DNA of 64,000 nt from Mesorhizobium loti (GTDB taxonomy: Bacteria > Pseudomonadota > Alphaproteobacteria > Rhizobiales > Rhizobiaceae): positions 1-64,000 of the forward strand of contig NZ_LPWA01000112.1 of the NCBI RefSeq assembly GCF_001510895.1. Direction: 5' to 3'. The notes beneath the pieces were generated by a model that saw only the letters and a program-made list of their open reading frames with translations, was not told the DNA's origin and made no database searches. Positions 36,416-45,983 of this stretch are shown piece after piece. A program made the position numbers and the translations under genes. Each line of letters opens with the position of its first letter. Within the stretch, counting starts at the first letter, position 1.

Positions 36416-38032
36416 TTATGCGCTGATCCGGAACCTGGTCGAATCGATCGCCGCGTTCATCAGCGTCTGTGTGTAGGCCTCGCGCGGATTGCCGAAAATC
36501 TCCTCGGTCGGTCCCTCCTCGACGATCTTTCCCTGCTTCATGACGATGATGTAGTCGGCCATGGCGCGCACCACCGCCAGATCGTGGCTGATGAAGAGAT
36601 AAGACAATCCGTGGTCGGCCTGTAGCTTGCGCAGGAGCTCGACGATCTGCTTCTGCACCGATCGGTCGAGCGCCGAGGTCGGCTCGTCCAGCACCACCAC
36701 TTTCGGCTTCAGGATCATGGCGCGGGCGATCGCGACACGCTGGCGCTGGCCGCCGGAGAACTCGTGGGGATAGCGGTTGCGCGCATTGGGATCGAGGCCG
36801 ACTTCGCGCAGCGCCTCGACAGCGCGATGGTCGCGCTGTTTGCCGGTCAGCGACGGCTCGTGCACCAAAAGTCCCTCGGTGATGACTTGGCCGACTGTCA
36901 TGCGCGGCGACAGCGAGCCGAACGGATCCTGGAAGACGAGCTGCAATTCGCGCCTGAGCGGCCGCATCGCCTGGCGGTCCGCCTCGGAGATATCGCGGTC
37001 GCCGAAGCGGATGACGCCGTCGCTGGGCAGCAGCCTCAGCAGCGCGCGGCCGAGCGTCGACTTGCCGGAGCCGGACTCGCCGACGATGCCGATGGTCTGG
37101 TTTCGCCTCAGCCGAACCGAGATCTTGTCCACCGCGCGCAGCATCAGCGGCTCGCCGCCGAGGAAGCCGCCGCCGATCTTGAAGACGACTTCGACATTGC
37201 GGCCTTCGAGCAGCACGGGCGAATTGGCAGGCGGCGCCGCCTTGGTGCCGGTCGGCTCGGCCGCAAGCAGCATCTTGGTATAGGCATGCTGCGGGTTGGC
37301 GAAGAGCGCCTCGGCATCGCCCTCCTCCACCACCTCACCCTGGCGCATGACATAGACGCGGTCGGCGAAGCGCCGCACGATGCCAAGGTCGTGGGTGATG
37401 AAGACGATCGCCATGCCGAGCTTGCGCTGCAGCTCGGCTAGCAGCATCAGGATCTGCGCCTGGATGGTGACGTCGAGCGCCGTCGTCGGCTCGTCGGCGA
37501 TCAGGATGTCGGGATCGTTGGCCAAGGCCATTGCGATCATGACGCGCTGGCGCTGACCGCCTGACATTTCGTGCGGATAGGACTTCATCCGCCGCTCGGG
37601 ATCGGGGATGTGCACCAGGCGCAAGAGCTTCAGCGCCTCCTCGCGCGCCGCCTGGGCATTCAGGCCGCGATGTCGGCGGATCGGTTCGATCAGCTGGTTG
37701 CCGATGGTGTAGAGCGGATCGAGCGAGGTCATCGGCTCCTGGAAGATCATGCTGATCTTGCGGCCGCGCACCTTGTTGAGCTCGCTCTTGGTCATCTCCA
37801 AAAGATTGCGGCCGCGATAGTCGACCTGGCCGGTGGCCTCGCCATTGGAGGCGAGCAGGCTCATCGCCGCCATCATCGTCTGGCTCTTGCCGGAGCCGGA
37901 CTCCCCGACGACGGCGACAGTCTCGCCGGCATTGACGTTGATGTTGATGCCTTTGACTGCCTCGACCGTGCCGTCGAGGGTCTGGAAGCGGACGCGCAGG
38001 TCCTTGACGCTGAGGATCGTTTCGGAAGTCAT
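36416..38032 (-). CDS. oligopeptide ABC importer, fused double ATPase
   Basis: A 538-residue protein combines two ABC ATPase domains, equivalent to OppD and OppF (YejF-like layout). Each has Walker A GESGSGKS, signature SGGQRQR, and Walker B ([12 protein letters not shown] and [11 protein letters not shown]). It energises uptake through the OppB/OppC channel. It is the last gene of the opp operon, one base after oppC. Confidence 0.93.
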   Translation of the reverse strand: MTSETILSVKDLRVRFQTLDGTVEAVKGININVNAGETVAVVGESGSGKSQTMMAAMSLLASNGEATGQVDYRGRNLLEMTKSELNKVRGRKISMIFQEPMTSLDPLYTIGNQLIEPIRRHRGLNAQAAREEALKLLRLVHIPDPERRMKSYPHEMSGGQRQRVMIAMALANDPDILIADEPTTALDVTIQAQILMLLAELQRKLGMAIVFITHDLGIVRRFADRVYVMRQGEVVEEGDAEALFANPQHAYTKMLLAAEPTGTKAAPPANSPVLLEGRNVEVVFKIGGGFLGGEPLMLRAVDKISVRLRRNQTIGIVGESGSGKSTLGRALLRLLPSDGVIRFGDRDISEADRQAMRPLRRELQLVFQDPFGSLSPRMTVGQVITEGLLVHEPSLTGKQRDHRAVEALREVGLDPNARNRYPHEFSGGQRQRVAIARAMILKPKVVVLDEPTSALDRSVQKQIVELLRKLQADHGLSYLFISHDLAVVRAMADYIIVMKQGKIVEEGPTEEIFGNPREAYTQTLMNAAIDSTRFRISA

Positions 38033-38033
38033 G

Positions 38034-39158
38034 TCAGCGATCTTTCGGGTCGAGCGCGTCGCGCAGGCCGTCGCCGACGAAGTTCAGCGCGAACAGCGTC
38101 GAGACGAGGAAGAAGGCCGGGAACAACAGCAGCCAGTTGGCATAGCCGATGTTCTTGGCGCCGACCGAGATCAGCACGCCCCAGCTGGTCATCGGCTCCT
38201 GCACGCCAAGGCCGAGGAAGGAGAGAAAACTCTCCAGGATGATGACCTGCGGCACCAGCAGCGTCATGTAGATCACCACCGGCCCGAGCAGGTTCGGGAT
38301 GACGTGGCGCACGAGGATGCCGCGCTGGCCGACGCCCATCGCCTCAGCTGCCTGGACATATTCCTGCCTGCGGATCGACAGCGCCTGGCCGCGCACGATG
38401 CGCGCCATGTCGAGCCAAAGCACCGCGCCCACCGCCAGGAACATCAGCACGAAGTTGCGGCCGAAGAACACCACCAGCATGATGACGAAGAAGATGAAGG
38501 GCAGCGAATAGAGCACGTCGACGATGCGCATCATCACCTCGTCGACCCGGCCACCGGCAAAGCCGGCCGTCGCGCCGTAGATCACCCCGATGACGCCGGC
38601 GACGACGCCGGCAAGCAGGCCGATGGCTAAAGAAATGCGCCCGGCCATCAGCGTGCGCGAAAGCAAGTCGCGCCCGGTGTTGTCGGTGCCGAAGAAGAAA
38701 TATTGCTGCTTGACGGCGGAACTCATCGTCACTTCGAGCCCGTCGGACGACTTGCTCTCGATCCTGGTGTCGTCGAAGGCATCGGAGCGGTCGAGATAGC
38801 GGATGTTGCGGTCGTCGACCGGCTTCTTGGACGTGACCGTCACAATGACGCGGCTGCCGTCCTGATGCCATTCCTTGATATCGACGCGCATGCGCTTGAT
38901 GGCGTCGGTCAGCGCGGTCTGGATCATGTCGGGCTTCGGATATGCAGAGAGACTCGGCGGCGTTCGCACATAGTCGCCATAGATGGTCGTGTATTCGTGC
39001 GGCACGGCCATCGGACCGAAAACGCTGATGACGGCAATGAATGCCAGATAGTAGAGACTGAACATGGCGGCGCGGTTACGCTTCAGCCGTGTCCAGGCAT
39101 TGCCCCAGAGCGAGCGGCCGACGATCGGCTCGGGAACGGCGACGGCAAGCTCAGTCAT
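38034..39158 (-). CDS. oppC: oligopeptide ABC importer permease OppC
   Basis: A 374-residue inner-membrane permease. A first helix (about residues 31-55) is followed by a periplasmic insertion of about 120 residues, then the typical DppC/OppC core with FGTDNTGRDLLSRTLMAGR and the ATPase-coupling EAMGVGQRGILVRHVIPN. The start overlaps the oppB stop by 8 bases. Confidence 0.93.
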   Translation of the reverse strand: MTELAVAVPEPIVGRSLWGNAWTRLKRNRAAMFSLYYLAFIAVISVFGPMAVPHEYTTIYGDYVRTPPSLSAYPKPDMIQTALTDAIKRMRVDIKEWHQDGSRVIVTVTSKKPVDDRNIRYLDRSDAFDDTRIESKSSDGLEVTMSSAVKQQYFFFGTDNTGRDLLSRTLMAGRISLAIGLLAGVVAGVIGVIYGATAGFAGGRVDEVMMRIVDVLYSLPFIFFVIMLVVFFGRNFVLMFLAVGAVLWLDMARIVRGQALSIRRQEYVQAAEAMGVGQRGILVRHVIPNLLGPVVIYMTLLVPQVIILESFLSFLGLGVQEPMTSWGVLISVGAKNIGYANWLLLFPAFFLVSTLFALNFVGDGLRDALDPKDR

Positions 39159-40074
39159 AGCGCACCCTCGGATCGACCACCGCGTAGAGCAGATCGACGA
39201 TCAGGTTGAAGACGATGGTGAAGAGCGCGATCACCACCACGGTCCCCATGACCAGCGTGTAGTCGCGGTTGAGGGCTGCATCGACGAAATAGCGGCCGAC
39301 GCCCGGGATGGAGAAGATTGTCTCGACGATGATCGAGCCGGTGAGCAGCGCAGCCGCCGCCGGACCGGTGAAGGAGACGATCGGCAGGACCGCGCCGCGC
39401 AGCGCGTGCTTGACCACCACTGACCAGTCGGAGAGGCCGAGCGCGCGGGCGGTGCGGATATGGTGCGAGCGCAGGCTCTCGATCATCGAACCGCGCATCA
39501 GGCGGGCGACGATGGCGATCTGCGGCAAGGCGAGCGTCAGCACCGGCCCGACCTTGTTGATTAAGGCGCCGTCACCCCAGCCGCCGATCGGCAACAGCTT
39601 CCAGGAAAGCCCGAAGACGAGTTGGATCACCGGCGCGGTGACGAAGGTGGGGATGGTGCTGCCGGCGGTGGCTAAAGCGATCACCGAATAGTCGGCTATT
39701 TTATTCTGGTTGAGCGCCGCGATGGTGCCGAGGATCGAACCCAACAGCAGCGCCAGCACCAGTGCCGAGGTACCGATCTGCACCGAGATCGGCAGCCCCT
39801 TTGCGAAGAGTTCGGTGACGGTGAAATCCGGCAGGTTGTAGCTCGGGCCGAAACTGCCGCGCAAAAGATTGCCGAGATAGTGGACATATTGCAGCCAGAG
39901 CGGATCGTTGAGGCCGAACTGGGCTTCGAGATTGGCCCTGATCTCGGGGCTCAAGCCCCGCTCCTGGTTGAACGGGCCGCCTGGCGCGACGCGGATCAGG
40001 AAGAACGCCACCGTCACGATGACGAATAGCGTCGGGATGGCGGTCAATAGCCGCCGGAAGACATAACGCAGCAT
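39151..40074 (-). CDS. oppB: oligopeptide ABC importer permease OppB
   Basis: A 307-residue permease with six membrane segments: the first at residues 9-29, the PGGPF motif after it, and the coupling loop RALGLSDWSVVVKHALRGAVLPIV. Together with OppC it forms the membrane channel for peptides. It follows oppA after a 174-bp gap that contains a stable hairpin. Confidence 0.94.
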   Translation of the reverse strand: MLRYVFRRLLTAIPTLFVIVTVAFFLIRVAPGGPFNQERGLSPEIRANLEAQFGLNDPLWLQYVHYLGNLLRGSFGPSYNLPDFTVTELFAKGLPISVQIGTSALVLALLLGSILGTIAALNQNKIADYSVIALATAGSTIPTFVTAPVIQLVFGLSWKLLPIGGWGDGALINKVGPVLTLALPQIAIVARLMRGSMIESLRSHHIRTARALGLSDWSVVVKHALRGAVLPIVSFTGPAAAALLTGSIIVETIFSIPGVGRYFVDAALNRDYTLVMGTVVVIALFTIVFNLIVDLLYAVVDPRVRYD

Positions 40075-40203
40075 CGGCGCCCCGCTTCAGCCAGGGCGAC
40101 AGCTCTCCAGACGAGACCGTGGCGCGCTGGCATCTCTGATCTTCGCACCGGCGTTGCCGAAAATCCAATCCGACTTTCGGCCCGGCACGACGACAGACCG
40201 CGA

Positions 40204-40230
40204 CCGCCGCTCCCAAAAAGAGAGCGGCGG
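40204..40230 (-). terminator. intercistronic hairpin between oppA and oppB
   Basis: CCGCCGCTC and GAGCGGCGG form a 9-bp perfect stem with a 9-base loop, 18 bp after the oppA stop. On the transcript strand the loop is TCTTTTTGG. No T-run follows; it is likely a partial terminator or a block to 3' decay that keeps binding-protein mRNA in excess. Confidence 0.55.
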
Positions 40231-40248
40231 CACGGCCAAGGTTTCTTG

Positions 40249-41840
40249 TCAGTCCTTGGAGATGAAGCGGGACGGATGAATGTCCATCACATTGTCGTCG
40301 AAGCCATGCAGCTTCGAGGAAACGATGTCGTGGTAGCTGTAGTAGAGGAGCGGTATCTCGCCGACGTCGTCGACGAGGATGCGCTCGGCCTCGGCGAGGT
40401 CCTTCATGCGCTCCTCCGGCTTGCCGCCGGCGGCTGCCGCCTTGTCCATCGCGGCCTCGTAGGCCTTGCTGTCGTAGTTCGAGTAGTTGTTGCCGCTCGC
40501 CTTGCGCGAGATGCCGAGGAAGGTCTCCGGATCCTTGTAGTCGGCGATCCAGGCGGCGCGGGCAAGTCGTAGTTGCCCTTCTGCTCGAGGAAGCTGTAGT
40601 GGGTCTTGGTGTCGGTGTTGAGCAGCGTGATCTCGACGCCGAGCGGCTTCAGCTGTTCCTGGATAGCGACCGCCGTGTTCTTATGGTTCTCCGAGGTGTT
40701 GTAGCGGATCTCCATCTTCAACGGATGCTCGGGTGTATAGCCTAGCTTTTCCAGGATCTTCTTGGCCGCATCCTCGCGGTCGATCTGCGACATGTCGGCA
40801 TATTTGGCCAAAGCCGGCGTGTAGCCCTCGATGCCCGGAGGCACCATCGAATAGCCGGGCAGCATCGAGTTCTGCCAGACCTTCTCGGCTAGGAAGTCGC
40901 GATCGATCGCCATGGAGATGGCGTTGCGCAGCTCGACATTGTCCCAAGGCGCCTTGTCGGTCTTGATCGCATAATAATAGGTGCCGAGATATGGCCCCAC
41001 ACGGACCTGGTCACCGAATTTGGTTTTGAGATCGGCGAGCTGTTCGGTCGGCAGGTCACCATAGCTGTCGAGTTCGCCGGCCTCGAAGCGCTTCATCGCC
41101 GACGAGCGATCCTCGGTCGGGATGTAGTTGACCACGTCGAGCTTGACGCTGGCGGCGTCCCAGAACTTCGGGTTCTTGACCAATTTCATATGGTCGTTGG
41201 GAACCCACTCCGCCAGCGTATAGGCGCCGTTGGAGACCAGCTTGCCCGGCTTGATCCAGTCGGCGCCGAGCTTGTCAATGGAAGCCTTGTTGACCGGATA
41301 GGTCGCCTGGTGGGTCAGCATCTCCAGGAAGTAGGGCGTCGGCGCCTTCAGCGTGACTTGCAGCGTGTTGGCGTCAATTGCCTTCACGCCCATATCCTCG
41401 GCCTTGCCTTTCTTGGTGTTGAAGTCCTCGGCGCCCTTCACCGGGTAGAGCATCGAGGCGTATTCTGCAGCGGTGGCCGGATCTTCCAACCGGTGGAACG
41501 AATAGACGAAGTCGTCCGCCGTCACCGGGCTACCATCCGACCAGAGGCCGTCCTTGCGCAGCTTGAAGGTGTAGACAGTGCCGTCGTCGGACACCGTCCA
41601 GCTTTCGGCGGCGCCCGGAATGAGATTCGTCTTCTGGTCATGCATGACGAGGCCCTGGAACAGGTCGCGTATGATATCGGCTTCGTAGACCGTCGACGTC
41701 TTGTGCGGATCGACCGTCTCCGCCTCGGCGGCGGCCCCGCGGTTGTAGACGGTCTCGGCGAAGGCCGGCGTGTAGAAGGTGCCGGTGGCCAAGGCCATGG
41801 TGGCGGCGAACACGGTCGCCTTCAGCAGGTTTTTCAGCAT
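40249..41840 (-). CDS. oppA: peptide ABC importer substrate-binding protein, frameshifted
   Basis: The periplasmic binding protein that delivers peptides to OppBC. A signal peptide (about residues 1-28, ending PAFA) precedes the SBP_bac_5 fold: VDPHKTSTVYEADIIRDLFQGLV, and YTFKLRKDGLWSDGSPVTADDFVYSF. Near 40564 one base is missing. Restoring it gives GNYDFARAAWIADYKDP and the normal ending SKLHGFDDNVMDIHPSRFISKD, 530 residues in all. It is the promoter-proximal gene of the operon. Confidence 0.9.
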
Positions 41841-42130
41841 GAAGTTTCTCCCTTTGGACGCGGCCCCTCAACCACGCCTTGAGTGTTGACGCCCCGGAAC
41901 CGTTCAACGAGTTCCTTTTGAGCGCGCCGCCGGTCCCTTCCGGTGGCTGGTGGCGGGAGACTAGACAGAGGAATATCTTATTTCAACTACCCGCTGCTTG
42001 ACGTTAAGTGAGCGGCACCCTGCTAAAACAGCGAAATCTAAAACTAAAACCCGCCATTCAACTTGGTGCACCTTTCGGTTGTTCCAGCCGTTTTCTGTTT
42101 TTGCAGGCAGGTTTTGGCATTCTCCGGACC

Positions 42131-42577
42131 ATGCTGAAGAACCGAAAATTCCTCGCTCCTTGGTTCCGTTTCCGGGCTGACGCCGCGGGGACGTCGGCGG
42201 TCGAATTCGCCATGCTGGCGCCGATTTTCATCCTGCTATTGCTCGGCATGGTTGCATACGGAATCTATTTCGGCGCCAGCCATTCGGTCCAGCAGATCGC
42301 CGCCGACGCGGCGCGAACGGCCATCGCCGGCCTCAACCAGACGGAGCGCCGGGCGCTGGTCACCGATTTCATCACCCACGACGTCTCGGGCTATGCCTTT
42401 GTCGACCCGAAGAAGCTGACGGTCGACGCCAAGGACAGTGCCGTCGACGGCAGCCAGTTCGTCGTCTCGGTCAGCTATGATGCGCGCAACCTGCCGATCT
42501 GGAGCCTGTTCCGGACGCTGCCGTTGCCGGGCACCACGATCCAGCGTCAGTCGACGATCCGGGTCGGAGGCATATAA
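42131..42577 (+). CDS. TadE-like pilus assembly protein
   Basis: A 148-residue pseudopilin-like protein with the TadE motif AAGTSAVEFAMLAPIFILLLLGMVAYG: Glu five residues into the helix after a Gly-containing cleavage region. The rest is extracytoplasmic. The start at 42131 (MLKNRKFLAPW) is preferred to one 123 bases upstream. It is coupled to the following TadG-like gene (overlap of one base). No other tad genes are visible here. Confidence 0.88.
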   Translation: MLKNRKFLAPWFRFRADAAGTSAVEFAMLAPIFILLLLGMVAYGIYFGASHSVQQIAADAARTAIAGLNQTERRALVTDFITHDVSGYAFVDPKKLTVDAKDSAVDGSQFVVSVSYDARNLPIWSLFRTLPLPGTTIQRQSTIRVGGI

Positions 42578-44331
42578 TGCGCAATTCCGCGGGGGGACTG
42601 ATGGGCGCGACCCGGCGGCTGATTGCCGACCGGCGCGCCAATTTCGCGGTCATGACCGCGCTCTGCACGCCGGTGGCGCTGGCGTTGACCGCGTTCGCGG
42701 TCGACGAAGGCTCGCTCTACAACGAACGCCGCGCCGCGCAGTCGATCGTCGACCTCGCCGCGATCACGGCCGCCGCCCACATCAACAATGCCGAGCAAGC
42801 GGTGCTGACGACGCTGAAGGACAACGGAATCACATCGGTCGCCGTGCAGCAAGAAGGCACGACCGTTGCGCCAACCGCCACCAAAGCCGTCGTGCAGGTC
42901 ATGCCCGGGCGCTATTCCGGGGTCAGTTCGATTGCGGCAGGCAGCCGTTTCGAGGCAGGCAAGCTGCCCTACAATGCCGTCCAGGTGTCGCTGAAGAAGC
43001 AGGGAACGCTCTATTTCGCCGCCTCTATGATGGCCCCGCCGGTGATCGGCACGACAGCCACCGCCAGCGCCCAGCCCGAAGCGGCATTCTCGGTCGGGTC
43101 GCGGCTCGCCAGCATCAATGGCGGCATTCTCAACGCCTTGCTCGGCGGACTTCTCGGCGGCAACATCTCGCTCAGCGTGATGGACTACAATTCGCTGATC
43201 TCGGCCGATGTCGACGTGCTTTCGTTCACCGATGCGCTGGCGACGCAACTGCATCTGAGCGGCGTCACCTATTCGGACGTGCTCGCCTCGAAGGCAACGG
43301 TCGGCCAGATCGCCACCGCCATGGCCAATGTGCCCGGGCTCGACCACACCGCCAAGCTCGCGCTACAGACCATGGCCTCGAGCGCCACCAACTCGGTCAA
43401 GATCCCGCTCGGCCATCTGATCGACCTCGGCTCGGTCGGCAACCTCGGCCTCGGACAGAAGCCCGCCGGCCTTTCTGTCGGCGCCAGCGCCATGGGCATG
43501 CTGACCGCAGCCGCAGCCCTCGCCAACGGAACGAACCAGGTCGCGGTCGATCTCGGGGCCACCATACCGGGGCTGACATCGACGACGCTTTCAATCGCCA
43601 TTGGCGAGCCGATGCAGTCCTCGCCCTGGCTGGCCGTGGGAGAATTGGGCACGGTGGTGCGCACCGCGCAGACGCGCATCAAGCTCAATGCCAGCGTCAC
43701 GGTCGGCACTCCCAATCTTGGCGGCGGCATCAAGCTGCTTGCCGTCAACCTTCCGCTCAATGTCGAAGTGGCCTATGCCGAGGCCAAACTGACCGACATA
43801 AGCTGCCCGACCGGCCCATCCAGCATCAAGGTTACCATCGCCGCGCAACCCGGCGTCGTTGCCGCTCATCTCGCCGACAGCAATGCCAGCGGCTTCGCCG
43901 ACTTCACCAAGCCGCAATCCTTCAGCGACGCCGACATCGCGGACCTAAAGCTGTTGCTAACTCCGCTGCTGCAGGTGAAAGGCTCGTCGGCCTTTTCGGT
44001 CACCAATATGGCGCCGACGAACCTGAGCTTCAGCGCCACCGATATCGCCAGCAAGGCAACCAAAACCGTGTCGACGAAGAACCTGACGCAGTCGCTCACC
44101 ACCTCGCTGGTGAACAACCTGTCGCTGACGGTCAACGCGCTCGGCCTCGGTCTCGACGTGACCGCCTTGCTCGGCACGGTTAAGCCGGCGGTGACGAGCC
44201 TGCTCAACGGCGTGACCGCGCCGGTCGACGATCTCGTCTACAACGTGCTTGCGACGCTCGGCGTGCATGTCGGCGAAGCCGACGTGCGGGTCACCGGAGC
44301 GACCTGCGGACGCTCGGTGCTTGTCCAGTAG
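42577..44331 (+). CDS. TadG-like / DUF2134 pilus-associated protein
   Basis: A 584-residue protein with an N-terminal TadG-type helix (RRANFAVMTALCTPVALALTAFAVDEGSLYNERRAAQSIVDLAA). A long Ala/Thr/Leu-rich extracellular part follows. I see no von Willebrand MIDAS (DxSxS) motif, which separates it from the TadG proteins with a VWA domain. It most likely works with the TadE-like protein at the cell surface. Confidence 0.82.
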   Translation: MRNSAGGLMGATRRLIADRRANFAVMTALCTPVALALTAFAVDEGSLYNERRAAQSIVDLAAITAAAHINNAEQAVLTTLKDNGITSVAVQQEGTTVAPTATKAVVQVMPGRYSGVSSIAAGSRFEAGKLPYNAVQVSLKKQGTLYFAASMMAPPVIGTTATASAQPEAAFSVGSRLASINGGILNALLGGLLGGNISLSVMDYNSLISADVDVLSFTDALATQLHLSGVTYSDVLASKATVGQIATAMANVPGLDHTAKLALQTMASSATNSVKIPLGHLIDLGSVGNLGLGQKPAGLSVGASAMGMLTAAAALANGTNQVAVDLGATIPGLTSTTLSIAIGEPMQSSPWLAVGELGTVVRTAQTRIKLNASVTVGTPNLGGGIKLLAVNLPLNVEVAYAEAKLTDISCPTGPSSIKVTIAAQPGVVAAHLADSNASGFADFTKPQSFSDADIADLKLLLTPLLQVKGSSAFSVTNMAPTNLSFSATDIASKATKTVSTKNLTQSLTTSLVNNLSLTVNALGLGLDVTALLGTVKPAVTSLLNGVTAPVDDLVYNVLATLGVHVGEADVRVTGATCGRSVLVQ

Positions 44332-44339
44332 ACGGGCCG

Positions 44340-45983
44340 TCAGCCAATTCTGGCGACGAAGCAACCCACCGGCGGCAGTGCCAGCGCAATCTCTTCGAGA
44401 ACACCGCCAAGAACGCCGGCGACGTCAACGGCAAGAGCCGTTATCTCGACATCCCTGATCTCCGCCGGCAGCGTCCAGTTCGCCGGCTCACCGGCGAAGT
44501 TGAAGACGCATAACAATTTCTCGTCTTCGTGCTGGCGGATGAAAGCCAGCACATCGCCCTCGGCCTCGAGAAAGCGGATCGAGCCAGCGACCAGTGCCGG
44601 ATGGCGCTTGCGCAAGGCCAGGATCGAGCGATAAGCGGCAAGCACCGAACCATCTTCGCCATTCTGCACATCGACCGCGCGAGCGCGCTGGCTTGGCGGC
44701 ACCGGCAGCCAGGGCTTGGCCGTGGAGAAGCCGCCATTTTCGGCGCCAGCCTCCCAGACCATCGGCGTGCGGCAGCCGTCCCTGCCCTTCACGCCCGGCC
44801 AGAAGCGGATACCCAGCGGATCGCGCAGATCCTCATAGGCAAGCTCGGCCTCCTCAAGCCCAAGCTCCTCGCCCTGGTAGAGGCAGATCGAGCCGCGCAG
44901 GCAGGAAAGCAGCGCAATCGAAAATTTCGCCACCGCGTCCGGATACTCGCCCGGCCGCGTCCAGCGGCTGACATGGCGCATCACGTCGTGATTAGAGAAG
45001 GCCCAGCAGACCCAGCCGTCGGCAACCGCATTCTCGAAGGCCTCGACACAGCCGCGCACATGGGCGGCCGAGAATCGCGGCCCGAGCAGGTCGAAGGTGT
45101 AGCACATCTGCAATTTGTCGCCGCCGGACGTGTAGGCGGCGAGCGTCTGCAGCGAGCGTTCCTCATCGCCCACTTCGCCGACCGCGGCACGATCCGGGTA
45201 TTCGTCGAGCAGCGCGCGGAAGCGCTTCAGGAAATCGAGGTTTTCCGGCCGCGTCTTGTCGAAGAGATGCTCCTGGAAGGCGTAGGTGGTGGTCGCGCCG
45301 TTGGTGCCGGCGATGCTTGAGGCCAGCGGCGGGTTGTCGCGCAGCCAGCGGTCGTGGACATAGTAGTTGACGGTATCGAGCCGAAAACCGTCGACGCCGC
45401 GCTCCAGCCAGAAGCGGACGGTGTCGAGAACAGCGTCCTGCACCTGCGGTGTGTGGAAATTGAGGTCCGGCTGCGCGGCCAGGAAATTGTGCATGTAATA
45501 CTGCCGGCGGGTGGCGTCCCACTCCCAGGCGGGGCCGCCGAACAGCGATTGCCAATTGTTGGGCGCGCTGCCGTCCGGCTTGGCATCGGCCCAGACATAC
45601 CAGTCGGTCTTGGCATTGTCGCGGCTGGCGCGGCTCTCGACGAACCATTCATGCCTGTCGGACGAATGCGATATCACCTGATCGATGATGAGCTTCAGGC
45701 CGAGCCGGTGCGCTTCGGCGACCAGCGCATCGAAATCCTCGAGCGTGCCGAACATCGGGTCGACGTCGCGATAGTCCGACACGTCATAGCCCATGTCGGC
45801 CATCGGCGACTTGAAGAAAGGTGAGAGCCAGACGGCATCGACGCCGAGCGAGGCGACATGAGCGAGCCGCGCGGTGATGCCCTTCAGATCGCCGCTGCCG
45901 TCACCGGTCGTGTCCTGGAAGGAGCGCGGATAGATCTGATAGATCACGCAGCCGCGCCACCATTCAGCATTCTCGCCAGCCAT
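44340..45983 (-). CDS. GH13 alpha-glucosidase
   Basis: A 547-residue glycoside hydrolase family 13 enzyme of the alpha-glucosidase type. Conserved regions are VWLSPFFKSPMADMGYD, DQVISHSSDRHEWF, GFRLDTVNYY (nucleophile Asp), AVGEVGDEE (acid Glu) and FSNHDVMRH (stabilising Asp). It releases glucose from small alpha-glucans, consistent with its position after glgX (TGATG overlap). ATG at 45983 is chosen; GTG one codon upstream is possible. No signal peptide. Confidence 0.9.
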   Translation of the reverse strand: MAGENAEWWRGCVIYQIYPRSFQDTTGDGSGDLKGITARLAHVASLGVDAVWLSPFFKSPMADMGYDVSDYRDVDPMFGTLEDFDALVAEAHRLGLKLIIDQVISHSSDRHEWFVESRASRDNAKTDWYVWADAKPDGSAPNNWQSLFGGPAWEWDATRRQYYMHNFLAAQPDLNFHTPQVQDAVLDTVRFWLERGVDGFRLDTVNYYVHDRWLRDNPPLASSIAGTNGATTTYAFQEHLFDKTRPENLDFLKRFRALLDEYPDRAAVGEVGDEERSLQTLAAYTSGGDKLQMCYTFDLLGPRFSAAHVRGCVEAFENAVADGWVCWAFSNHDVMRHVSRWTRPGEYPDAVAKFSIALLSCLRGSICLYQGEELGLEEAELAYEDLRDPLGIRFWPGVKGRDGCRTPMVWEAGAENGGFSTAKPWLPVPPSQRARAVDVQNGEDGSVLAAYRSILALRKRHPALVAGSIRFLEAEGDVLAFIRQHEDEKLLCVFNFAGEPANWTLPAEIRDVEITALAVDVAGVLGGVLEEIALALPPVGCFVARIG

